Assembly: GCA_944389885.1 (NCBI GenBank)
Contig: CALXNZ010000007.1
Coordinates: 1 to 64,000 of the forward strand
Reading direction: 5' to 3'
Length of the DNA: 64,000 nucleotides
From: an uncultured Opitutales bacterium
GTDB lineage: Bacteria; Verrucomicrobiota; Verrucomicrobiia; Opitutales; Intestinicryptomonadaceae
Shown: positions 25,958 to 33,365 of the stretch, piece by piece
How positions within the stretch are numbered: position 1 is the stretch's first letter
How the letters are laid out: each line of letters begins with the position of its first letter
Program-made: the position numbers and the translations under genes
Notes under the pieces: model-generated
Databases searched by the model: none
What the model was told of the DNA's origin: nothing
Seen by the model: only the letters and a program-made list of their open reading frames with translations

Positions 25958-26170
25958 ATGACAAACCCGTTTAGCAAAATAAGAAAGTTCCTGCTTGAGA
26001 CGCAAGTGGAACTCAAGAGATTGTCGCTTCCGACCAAGCGCGAATTGCGCAGTTCGGTGATAGTGGTGTTTGTGGCGATTGTGTTGCTTGGATTCTTTGT
26101 GAGTCTGGTGGACTTTGCCGTTTACAACGTGGTGGACCTGCTGACATGGCTCGTGAAAGGGGCTAAATAA
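25958..26170 (+). CDS. secE: Preprotein translocase subunit SecE
   Basis: A 70-residue protein with an amphipathic N-terminal helix (ETQVELKRLSLPTKRELRSS, matching the SecE consensus around the KxxxP/E-L segment) and a single membrane span (VIVVFVAIVLLGFFVSLVDF). It clamps SecY in the Sec translocon. The ATG at 25958 is chosen because the SecE helix starts right after it; the frame is open upstream for 36 more codons without family resemblance. NusG follows after 5 bases. Confidence 0.93.
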   Translation: MTNPFSKIRKFLLETQVELKRLSLPTKRELRSSVIVVFVAIVLLGFFVSLVDFAVYNVVDLLTWLVKGAK

Positions 26171-26175
26171 CGGCA

Positions 26176-26760
26176 ATGGAAGGGCAGAAACAGGATTTGC
26201 GCAGATGGTACGCGGTGCAGACGCGCTCAAATATGGAGCAAAAAGCCGTTGAGACGCTCAAGCGCATGATTGATGTGGAAGATATGGGCGACTATATCTC
26301 CAAGGACGATATCCTAATGCCTACGGAACTCGTTTCCGAAGTCAAAAACAACAAAAAGACAAAACAGCGCAGAAAGCTCTATCCCGGGTACATATTCATA
26401 AAAATAAAGCTTTACGATTCCGAGGAGAATTTTTTGGAGAAGCCGTGGTACTTTATACGCGGCATAAACGGCGTAATAAACTTTATGGGCGGCGAGAGGC
26501 CGCTCCCGCTCAGGCAGTCTGAAATAGACACTATTTTTGAGCATATGAAGCAGGCTGAAGGTACTGAAAAACCAAAAGTAAACTTCAGCGTCGGCGAAGA
26601 AGTCAAGATAAACGACGGCCCGTTCCTGAGCCTTACCGGCAGAATAGACGAGGTCGATCCCGAAAGGGGAAAGCTCAAGGTGAGCGTTTCCATATTCGGC
26701 AGATTCACCCCCGTGGAGCTGGAATATTGGCAGGTAAACAGGGTGGAAGATTCGCAGTAG
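26176..26760 (+). CDS. nusG: Transcription termination/antitermination factor NusG
   Basis: The 194-residue protein has the NGN domain (RRWYAVQTRSNMEQKAVETL at the start; PGYIFIKI) and a C-terminal KOW domain (GEEVKINDGPFLSLTGRIDE). It binds RNA polymerase and links it to Rho or ribosomal S10. It has a 20-residue-longer linker in the NGN domain than E. coli NusG (181 aa), between METVEDMGDY-like and TELVSEVKN regions, which is common in other phyla. Confidence 0.96.
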   Translation: MEGQKQDLRRWYAVQTRSNMEQKAVETLKRMIDVEDMGDYISKDDILMPTELVSEVKNNKKTKQRRKLYPGYIFIKIKLYDSEENFLEKPWYFIRGINGVINFMGGERPLPLRQSEIDTIFEHMKQAEGTEKPKVNFSVGEEVKINDGPFLSLTGRIDEVDPERGKLKVSVSIFGRFTPVELEYWQVNRVEDSQ

Positions 26761-26838
26761 GATTTATTTCACCCGCAAATTCACATATAATTTAATTACG
26801 CACAGCCTCGCAAAGAAAACGATTAAGAGAGAATCAAA

Positions 26839-27264
26839 ATGGCAAAGAAATTAGTAAAACAGATAAAGTTGCAGCTTCCCGCCGGCGCGGCGAATCCCGC
26901 TCCTCCGGTAGGTCCCGCCTTAGGCGCTGCGGGCGTAAACATAATGGGGTTCTGCAAAGAGTTCAACGCGCGCACAAAGGATCAGGCGGGTATGATTCTG
27001 CCTGTGGTGATTTCCGTCTATCAAGACAAATCATTTTCTTTCATTCTCAAGTCCCCGCCGGCTGCTGTGCTCTTGAAGAAGGCCGCAAAAATAGCCTCCG
27101 GCAGCGGCAAGCCGAACGTGGATAAAGTGGGAAAGGTCACAAAGGCCCAGATTAAGGAAATAGCCAAGATAAAAGCCGCCGACCTCAACGCCGTAAAGCC
27201 CGAAGCCGTATGCCGCATAATAGAAGGCACCGCGCGCTCAATGGGCATAGACGTGGTCGATTAA
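26839..27264 (+). CDS. rplK: 50S ribosomal protein L11
   Basis: A 141-residue L11 with the N-terminal methylation and thiostrepton region ([20 protein letters not shown]) and the C-terminal rRNA-binding helices ([20 protein letters not shown]). It is part of the GTPase-associated centre. A near-perfect -10 (TATAAT, 26786-26791) lies about 50 bases upstream with only a poor -35, so an additional promoter for the L11 operon is possible. Confidence 0.97.
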   Translation: MAKKLVKQIKLQLPAGAANPAPPVGPALGAAGVNIMGFCKEFNARTKDQAGMILPVVISVYQDKSFSFILKSPPAAVLLKKAAKIASGSGKPNVDKVGKVTKAQIKEIAKIKAADLNAVKPEAVCRIIEGTARSMGIDVVD

Positions 27265-27273
27265 GCTTTGGGG

Positions 27274-27335
27274 CGTGGCAAAACCTTTACCACGTTGAAT
27301 GAATTTAATTGGTTCGCTCCAAGAATAGGCGAATC
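27274..27335 (+). promoter_or_regulatory. Hairpins in the rplK-rplA gap
   Basis: Two stem-loops occupy the 140-base gap: CGTGG (27274-27278) with CCACG (27290-27294), and GGTTCGC (27311-27317) with GCGAATC (27329-27335). A third weak one (TTCG/CGAA) lies just upstream of the rplA ribosome site. In E. coli, L1 represses its own operon by binding an mRNA mimic of its 23S site; these are candidates for such a site, without direct sequence proof. Confidence 0.3.
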
Positions 27336-27404
27336 GAAAAGTAAAAAATAACCGCACCGCATTTTCGTCGCAAGGCGAAGTCAGCGGGAGACAAATAAAA
27401 AGTC

Positions 27405-28094
27405 ATGGTAAAAAGAAGCAAGAGATATAAGGCGTCGGCTGAAAAGCTTTCTCAGAAGGCTCTAACGCTGTCCGACGCGGTTGACGCGTTGCAGGGTCTG
27501 CCCAAGGCGCGTTTCGACGAAACTGTGGAATTGGCGTTTAATCTGAACGTCGACCCGAAACAGAGCACCCAAATGGTGCGCGGAACTGTCCGCCTCCCCA
27601 ACGGAAGCGGCAAAAAAGTGAGAGTCGTGGTATTTACGGAAAATCCCGACGCCGCAATCAAAGCCGGAGCCGATAAGGCGGGTCTTGGAGACCTCATAAA
27701 GGAAATCGAGGGCGGCTGGATGGATTTCGACGTTGCGGTGTCAACGACCTCCGCGATGAAAGAAGTGCGCAAAGTCGCCCGCGTATTGGGTCCGAGGGGG
27801 CTTATGCCAAATCCCAAGAGCGGAACCGTCACAGACGATATTGAATCCGCCATAAAGGAAGTAAAGGGCGGGCGCGTTGAATTCAAGATGGACAAGACCG
27901 CAAATATGAGCGTGGTTGTGGGTAAGCGCAGCTTTGCCAACGACAAGCTCCTCGAAAACGCAAAGGCGGCTTTGGCTGCGGTTGCGGCGGCTCGTCCGGA
28001 GGTTGTCAAGGGCAAGTTTATCAACTCTATAACACTAAATTCCACGATGAGTCCGGGCGTTAAAGTGGCGCTTTCGGAAATTGTGTCGGAATAA
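27405..28094 (+). CDS. rplA: 50S ribosomal protein L1
   Basis: The 229-residue protein matches L1 throughout: FDETVELAFNLNVDPKQSTQ, RGTVRLPNGSGK, LGPRGLMPNPKSGT and GRVEFKMDKTANMSVVVGK. It forms the L1 stalk that moves E-site tRNA and is a translational repressor of its own operon in many bacteria. Spacing to rplJ is 19 bases. Confidence 0.97.
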   Translation: MVKRSKRYKASAEKLSQKALTLSDAVDALQGLPKARFDETVELAFNLNVDPKQSTQMVRGTVRLPNGSGKKVRVVVFTENPDAAIKAGADKAGLGDLIKEIEGGWMDFDVAVSTTSAMKEVRKVARVLGPRGLMPNPKSGTVTDDIESAIKEVKGGRVEFKMDKTANMSVVVGKRSFANDKLLENAKAALAAVAAARPEVVKGKFINSITLNSTMSPGVKVALSEIVSE

Positions 28095-28113
28095 CGGAGA
28101 AGGGAACTTTACA

Positions 28114-28626
28114 ATGAGACCTGAAAAGCAATTTTTAGTCGACGAAACCCGCGCCCGCATTGGATTGGCCAAGCATCTGTTCCTCGTGGATTTTTCCGGA
28201 GTGAAAGTTTCCGATGTCGCGGAATTGCGCAAAGAGCTTGCGGCAGTCGGGGCCGAATACCATGTGGCGAAAAATTCGATAATTCAAATAGTAGCCAAAG
28301 AGCTTGGATTGCCGGATATAAGTTCGGTGTTGTCGGGGCAGACTGGCTTCATCTGCGGCGGGGAAGATCCTGCGGCCGTTGCGAAGGCGGTGGTCAACTT
28401 CTTTAAGGATAGAACCGGCAGCGACATCAAATTGGGAGTCTTGGGCGACAAGCTCATGAAAAAAGAGGACGTGGAATACCTTGGAAGTCTTCCGTCTCTT
28501 CCGGAAATTCGCGCCAAGTTCCTTTCGCTGCTCAACACTCCCGCAAGCCAGATGGTTCGCGTGGTGTTTATGCGCGTGGAGAAGATGGGCGGAGCCGAAG
28601 GCGCCCCAGCGGAAGCCGGAGCATAA
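28114..28626 (+). CDS. rplJ: 50S ribosomal protein L10
   Basis: A 170-residue L10 starting MRPEKQFLVDETRARI. It has the rRNA-binding domain (LRKELAAVGAEYHVAKNS, TGFICGGEDPAAVAKAVVNF) and a C-terminal helix that binds L7/L12 dimers (LLNTPASQMVRVVFM). The ATG at 28114 has GGAGAAGGGAA upstream; an in-frame TTG at 28081 would overlap rplA and is not supported. The C-terminus is short (ends AEGAPAEAGA). Confidence 0.95.
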   Translation: MRPEKQFLVDETRARIGLAKHLFLVDFSGVKVSDVAELRKELAAVGAEYHVAKNSIIQIVAKELGLPDISSVLSGQTGFICGGEDPAAVAKAVVNFFKDRTGSDIKLGVLGDKLMKKEDVEYLGSLPSLPEIRAKFLSLLNTPASQMVRVVFMRVEKMGGAEGAPAEAGA

Positions 28627-28735
28627 ATTTTATTCAGTCGTCCCGTTTTGCGCGCTTAGCGGGGGGGGCGGCTTTTCAAAGAAAAATTTTCGGGGGATAT
28701 CGGAGTAATTGCGAGATTTCCCGACAAAGTCTGGA

Positions 28736-28761
28736 GCGGCGGATTTTGCCTAATCCGCCGC
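28736..28761 (+). promoter_or_regulatory. Strong hairpin in the rplJ-rplL gap
   Basis: GCGGCGGATT (28736-28745) and AATCCGCCGC (28752-28761) form a perfect 10-bp stem with loop TTGCCT. No U-run follows, so it is not a classic terminator. It sits in a 228-base gap between L10 and L7/L12, two proteins needed in a ratio of about 1:4 to 1:6. It may stabilise or process the rplL mRNA. Confidence 0.55.
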
Positions 28762-28854
28762 CGGAAACGACAAACAACTAAAGAACCAACTTAGGGGAGT
28801 AGAATCCCTTAAATATTCCGCAAGGAATGCTAAGAGTTCAAAGGAGAAAAGAAA

Positions 28855-29232
28855 ATGGCAGATATAACAAAAGATCAGGTAATAGAATGGTTGAGCGGTC
28901 TCTCCGTTATGGAAGCTGCTTCGCTGGTAAAAGAGCTCGAGGAGAAGTGGGGCGTCAGCGCTGCGGCTCCTGTGGCAGTGGCGGCAGCAGGCGCTGCGGC
29001 TCCCGCAGCTGAAGAAAAGACCGAATTCGACGTCATTCTCAAGAGCATAGATCCTTCTAAGAAGGTTCCCGTAATTAAGGAAGTCCGCGCCGTCACAGGT
29101 TTGGGCCTCGCCGATGCCAAGGCTATGGTGGAAGGCGCCCCCAAGACTATAAAGGAAGGCGTGTCGAAGGCCGAGGCGGAAGAAATCGCCAAGAAATTCA
29201 AGGACGCCGGAGCCGAAATCGAAATCAAGTAA
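28855..29232 (+). CDS. rplL: 50S ribosomal protein L7/L12
   Basis: A 125-residue protein with the N-terminal dimerisation helices ([22 protein letters not shown]), an alanine-rich hinge (about residues 37-53) and the globular C-terminal domain ([20 protein letters not shown], then [17 protein letters not shown]). It recruits translation factors to the ribosome. AAAGGAGAAAAGAAA gives a strong ribosome site. The hinge is built almost only from Ala, Val, Gly and Pro. Confidence 0.97.
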   Translation: MADITKDQVIEWLSGLSVMEAASLVKELEEKWGVSAAAPVAVAAAGAAAPAAEEKTEFDVILKSIDPSKKVPVIKEVRAVTGLGLADAKAMVEGAPKTIKEGVSKAEAEEIAKKFKDAGAEIEIK

Positions 29233-29263
29233 TTGCACTTGGTCCGATACAGTCCGATTTTTT

Positions 29264-29317
29264 AGCGGAAAGACCGCGGCGGCGCCAAGTATGGCGAAGC
29301 CGCGGCCGTCCGCTTTT
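29264..29317 (+). terminator. Attenuator/terminator between rplL and rpoB
   Basis: AGCGGA plus CCGCGGC (29264-29280) pairs with GCCGCGG plus TCCGCT (29299-29313), separated by small internal loops, and is followed by TTTTTCC. It is a strong intrinsic terminator shape. By analogy to the partial terminator between rplL and rpoB in E. coli, it should let only a fraction of RNA polymerase continue into rpoBC. Confidence 0.7.
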
Positions 29318-29397
29318 TCCGCCTATGGAATCCCGGGCGTAAAAAGGGGTTCGCAACGGCGTTCTTTAAAAATTTTTTCAATTTTTCAATCGTACAT

Positions 29398-29444
29398 GCG
29401 AAATCGCTTTCAGGAGCAGATTTCGCGCGGATTATTTCGCGCGG
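29398..29444 (+). promoter_or_regulatory. Alternative-pairing element in the rpoB leader
   Basis: GCGAAATC (29398-29405) can pair with GATTTCGC (29419-29426). An 11-base direct repeat, ATTTCGCGCGG, occurs at 29420-29430 and 29434-29444. The second copy offers the same bases an alternative partner, and GCGCG/CGCGC (29425-29429 and 29438-29442) forms a competing hairpin. This lies in the 347-base rplL-rpoB gap. Mutually exclusive folds suggest a switch, but this is inference. Confidence 0.4.
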
Positions 29445-29496
29445 CAGTTTGCCCTGTTTTGAAATGTGCGCCGGTTTTTTGGGAATTGTCTTCCAA

Positions 29497-29530
29497 TGTA
29501 TAAAAATCGCGTTGTCGCTTTGCGGCGATT
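29497..29530 (+). promoter_or_regulatory. Extended -10 promoter and hairpin before rpoB
   Basis: TGTATAAA (29497-29504) is a good extended -10 element (TG directly before TATAAA); no clear -35 is visible. Just downstream AATCGC (29505-29510) and GCGATT (29525-29530) pair, placing a hairpin at the 5' end of the predicted transcript. This would give rpoBC its own start, about 70 bases before the gene. Confidence 0.4.
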
Positions 29531-29579
29531 GAAAAACGGAGAAAATTTTAGCAACCCTAAAATAAACTATCTCAAATAT

Positions 29580-32500
29580 ATGTCTGAGCGCAAAAGTTTT
29601 GGTAAACTAAAGGAAGTAATACCGCTTCCGAACCTCATAGAAAATCAGCTCAAAAGCTATGAAGATTTTCTTCAGAAGGACGTTCCCCCGAGCAAGAGGG
29701 CGATGGTGGGGCTGCACGCCGTATTTAACGAAATCTTCCCCATAGAAAGCTACGACGGAAAACATAAGCTCGAATATGTGTCCTACGACTTAGTAGGTCC
29801 CAAGATGAGCGAAGTCGAATGCATAAAGGAAGGCGCCACTTATTCCGTCGCCTTGCACGTCACCTTCCGCCTCCGCAGCGAAGACCAGGTTAAGGAAGAA
29901 CGTATATTTATGGGCGACATCAATATGATGACCAAGAGCGGCAGCTTTATCGTAAACGGCGCCGAGCGTGTTGTCGTAAGCCAGCTGCATAGGAGCCCCG
30001 GGATATGCTTTGAAGAAACCGTACACAGTTCCGATAAGGTTCTCTACTCCTTTAGAATGATACCCGACCGCGGCACTTGGGTCGAAGTGCAATTCGACCA
30101 AAACGACCTTCTATACGTTTATATAGACCGCCGCCGCAGAAGAAGAAAGTTCTTGATAACCACTTTGTTGCGCGCTCTTGGTCACAGCTCCGATGCTGAG
30201 ATAGTGAACCTGTTCTACAAGGTCGAAAGCCTGTCGGTTGCCAAGGCCCTCAAAATGGATAATATCTCGCATTACGTCTTGGCCGAATCGGTGACGGATC
30301 CGGCGAGGGGCGTAGTATTGCTGAAAGAGTATGAAACTCTTACTACGATAGCCGTTCAAAAGTTTAAGGCCGCGAATATTCAAGATTTCAAAGTAATAGA
30401 CACTACGGTCGATGACGGCGCGATAGTGCGCGCAATAAAGAAAGATAAGACTACAAACGAGGAAAAAGCCCTAAAATACATTTATACGCAACTGAGGCCC
30501 GGGGAGCCCGTCACGCTCGAGAACGCCCGCGCCCTAATGCGCAGGACCCTCAAAGACCCAAAGCGTTATGACCTTGGGAGGGTGGGGCGTTTCAAGATAA
30601 ACCAGAAGCTTGGTCTCAATACGCCGCTCGATGTCAGAATTCTCACCAGCGAGGATATTGTGGAAGGCACGAAATACCTCTGCAAACTTCGCAAAGGCGA
30701 AGGCGTAATAGACGATATCGACAATTTGGGAAGCCGCAGAATCCGCACCGCAGGCGAACTCTTGGCAAACCAGTGCCGCATAGGGCTCGCCCGTACAGAG
30801 AAACTCATAAGGGAGAGAATGAATGCTTCCGACCAAAGCGCGGATATGTTGTCTCCCAGCCGTCTCGTAAACACTAAGGCTATGACGACGGTAATACGCG
30901 ATTTCTTTGCGCGCAATCAGCTTTCACAGTTCATGGACCAGATAAATCCGCTGTCGGAACTTACGCACAAGCGCAGGCTTTCGGCATTGGGGCAGGGCGG
31001 TCTGAGCCGCGAGCGCGCGGGATTTGAAGTGCGAGACGTTCATCCGTCGCACTACGGCAGAATATGCCCGATTGAAACCCCTGAAGGCCCAAATATCGGT
31101 CTCATAAATTCGCTTTCCTGCTACGCCCGCATAAACGAATTCGGATTTATCGAGACTCCATACAGAAAAGTCGAGAACGGAAAAGTCCTGAATAAAATAG
31201 ACTACCTTTCCGCCGACGACGAAGAAGGTCTTATCATAGCCCAGGCCAATTCTGAAATAAAAGACGGAAAGTTGGTAGGGCGAGTGACCGCAAGAAAATT
31301 TGACGAAGTTTCAGAAGTTGATCCCTCGGAGGTTGACTATATGGACGTCAGCCCCAAGCAGCTTGTTTCGGTTGCCGCAGGCTTAATCCCCTTCCTTGAG
31401 CACGACGACGCAAACCGCGCCTTGATGGGTTCAAACATGCAACGCCAGGGAGTTCCGCTTTTGCAGACGCAGGCCCCCATGGTGGGAACCGGCATCGAAG
31501 ACAGAGTCGCAAAAGATTCCCGGACAGTGGTGTTGTCGGAGTCCGACGGAAAGGTCGCGAGTGTGGACGCCAAGAGAATTATAATCACACCCGACGGTGA
31601 ACTGCCAAAGAAATCCGGAGGCGCTTTCAAATCGGATTCCGCAAAGGGAGTGTTCGTGTACGAGCTGCGCAAGTTTATGCGCTCGAACGCCTGCACATGC
31701 TTTAATCAAAAGCCCGTGGTAAAGAAGGGGCAGTCTGTGAAGAAAGGGACTGTTTTAGCCGACGGCGCCGCCACCGACGGCGGGGAATTGGCTCTCGGTA
31801 AAAACGTTTTGGTGGCGTTCATGCCGTGGAACGGATATAACTTTGAAGACGCGATATTGCTGTCGGAAAAGCTCATTAAAAACGACGTGTTCACCTCGAT
31901 ACACATTGAGGAGTACGATGTCACCGCCCGCGACACCAAGCTTGGGCCCGAAGAAATCACGCGCGATATTCCGAACGTGGGCGACGAAGCCTTAAAAAAT
32001 CTCGACCGCAACGGCGTAATAAGAGTTGGAGCCGAAGTGAAACCCGGCGACATACTCGTTGGCAAGATTACTCCCAAAAGCGAAACTGAACTGGCTCCGG
32101 AAGAAAAGCTCTTGCGCGCGATATTCGGAGAGAAGGCTGCCGACGTAAAAGATACCTCCCTGATAGTTCCGTCCGGAGTCAAGGGGATTGTGATGGACGT
32201 AAAAGTTTCGACAAAGTCGGAGCACGAGAACGAAAAGGTGAATCTCAGCGATTTGCGCCGCCGCACGCGCAAGATAAACGAAGAGCATCGCGCCCAGTCG
32301 GACAAGTTGCGCGACGAGCTTACGGAATCGTTGTCGAACGTTCTCCTCGGCGAGAAGATTCCCCTTGATGTCCGCAACAGCGAGACCGGGGAAGTGATAA
32401 TTCCCGCCAACAGGAAAATCACCAAGACACTCTTGAGAAGGATAGCGGCGATATCAAAGAATATCGACATAGATCCTTCGCCTGTGCGCATAAAGATAAT

Positions 32501-33344
32501 GGATATCATCGAGGGCTACCAGCGCAAGTTCGACGAGATTGAAAATGAGCGCGCCCGCAAGGTGGACTCCATAGAGAGCGGCGAGGGTTCCGACCAGAAT
32601 GTAATAAAGAGCGTGAAGGTTTACATAGCCACCAAGCGCAAGATACAGGTTGGAGACAAAATGGCAGGCCGCCACGGAAACAAAGGCGTGGTTGCGCGCA
32701 TAGTTCCCGAGGAAGATATGCCTTATCTGCCCGACGGCACTCCCGTCGAGATATGTCTGAATCCTATGGGCGTTCCCAGCCGAATGAACGTTGGGCAGGT
32801 TTTGGAAACCCACTTGGGTTGGGCTTGCAAAAAGCTCGGCTTGAAAGTGGCGACGCCAATTTTTGACGGAATAAGCGAAAAAGATATTCGCAGCTATCTC
32901 AAAAACTCCGGAATGCCGGAAAGCGGAAAAATACGCTTGCTCGACGGTTTGACCGGAGAGTATTTCGACCAGGAGGTCGTGGTGGGCTACATATATATGA
33001 TGAAGCTCAACCACCTTGTCGCCGACAAGATACACGCCCGAGCGGTTGGGCCTTACAGCCTTATTACGCAGCAACCTTTGGGCGGCAAGGCCCAGTACGG
33101 CGGCCAAAGGTTCGGGGAAATGGAAGTTTGGGCTTTGGAAGCGTATGGAGCAGCCTATGTATTGCAAGAGCTGCTTACGGTCAAGAGCGACGACGTCCAG
33201 GGAAGAACCCGAATATACGAGCAGCTGGTAAAAGGCGACAGCTCCTTGCAGGCGGGTACGCCGCAGTCGTTCAACGTTCTGATGAAGGAAATGCAAGGGC
33301 TCTGCCTCGACATAAAACCGGAAGTCACCGACGTCCAGCTGTAA
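29580..33344 (+). CDS. rpoB: RNA polymerase beta subunit
   Basis: About 1254 residues. From the chosen ATG it begins MSERKSFGKLKEVIPLPNLI, matching the family N-terminus. An earlier in-frame ATG (29496) lies in a -10-like element and adds no conserved sequence. Conserved parts include the rifampicin region (QLSQFMDQINPLSELTHKRR), CPIETPEGPNIGLINSL, the GDKMAGRHGNKGVV motif and the C-terminal YGGQRFGEMEVWALEAYGAA. The usual rif-contact residues are wild type, although N518 (E. coli numbering) is Ile and P535 is Gln. No Shine-Dalgarno is evident at the start. Confidence 0.96.
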   Translation: MSERKSFGKLKEVIPLPNLIENQLKSYEDFLQKDVPPSKRAMVGLHAVFNEIFPIESYDGKHKLEYVSYDLVGPKMSEVECIKEGATYSVALHVTFRLRSEDQVKEERIFMGDINMMTKSGSFIVNGAERVVVSQLHRSPGICFEETVHSSDKVLYSFRMIPDRGTWVEVQFDQNDLLYVYIDRRRRRRKFLITTLLRALGHSSDAEIVNLFYKVESLSVAKALKMDNISHYVLAESVTDPARGVVLLKEYETLTTIAVQKFKAANIQDFKVIDTTVDDGAIVRAIKKDKTTNEEKALKYIYTQLRPGEPVTLENARALMRRTLKDPKRYDLGRVGRFKINQKLGLNTPLDVRILTSEDIVEGTKYLCKLRKGEGVIDDIDNLGSRRIRTAGELLANQCRIGLARTEKLIRERMNASDQSADMLSPSRLVNTKAMTTVIRDFFARNQLSQFMDQINPLSELTHKRRLSALGQGGLSRERAGFEVRDVHPSHYGRICPIETPEGPNIGLINSLSCYARINEFGFIETPYRKVENGKVLNKIDYLSADDEEGLIIAQANSEIKDGKLVGRVTARKFDEVSEVDPSEVDYMDVSPKQLVSVAAGLIPFLEHDDANRALMGSNMQRQGVPLLQTQAPMVGTGIEDRVAKDSRTVVLSESDGKVASVDAKRIIITPDGELPKKSGGAFKSDSAKGVFVYELRKFMRSNACTCFNQKPVVKKGQSVKKGTVLADGAATDGGELALGKNVLVAFMPWNGYNFEDAILLSEKLIKNDVFTSIHIEEYDVTARDTKLGPEEITRDIPNVGDEALKNLDRNGVIRVGAEVKPGDILVGKITPKSETELAPEEKLLRAIFGEKAADVKDTSLIVPSGVKGIVMDVKVSTKSEHENEKVNLSDLRRRTRKINEEHRAQSDKLRDELTESLSNVLLGEKIPLDVRNSETGEVIIPANRKITKTLLRRIAAISKNIDIDPSPVRIKIMDIIEGYQRKFDEIENERARKVDSIESGEGSDQNVIKSVKVYIATKRKIQVGDKMAGRHGNKGVVARIVPEEDMPYLPDGTPVEICLNPMGVPSRMNVGQVLETHLGWACKKLGLKVATPIFDGISEKDIRSYLKNSGMPESGKIRLLDGLTGEYFDQEVVVGYIYMMKLNHLVADKIHARAVGPYSLITQQPLGGKAQYGGQRFGEMEVWALEAYGAAYVLQELLTVKSDDVQGRTRIYEQLVKGDSSLQAGTPQSFNVLMKEMQGLCLDIKPEVTDVQL

Positions 33345-33365
33345 TTCAATAGGAAGGTATTTTTT

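Noticed and set aside
26786-26791. TATAAT as a separate promoter for rplK
   Set aside because: The -10 is excellent but no reasonable -35 exists at 15-19 bases upstream, so I only mention it with rplK.
29466-29579. An upstream start for rpoB
   Set aside because: The added 38 residues are not part of the conserved RpoB N-terminus and would run through a hairpin and an extended -10 element.
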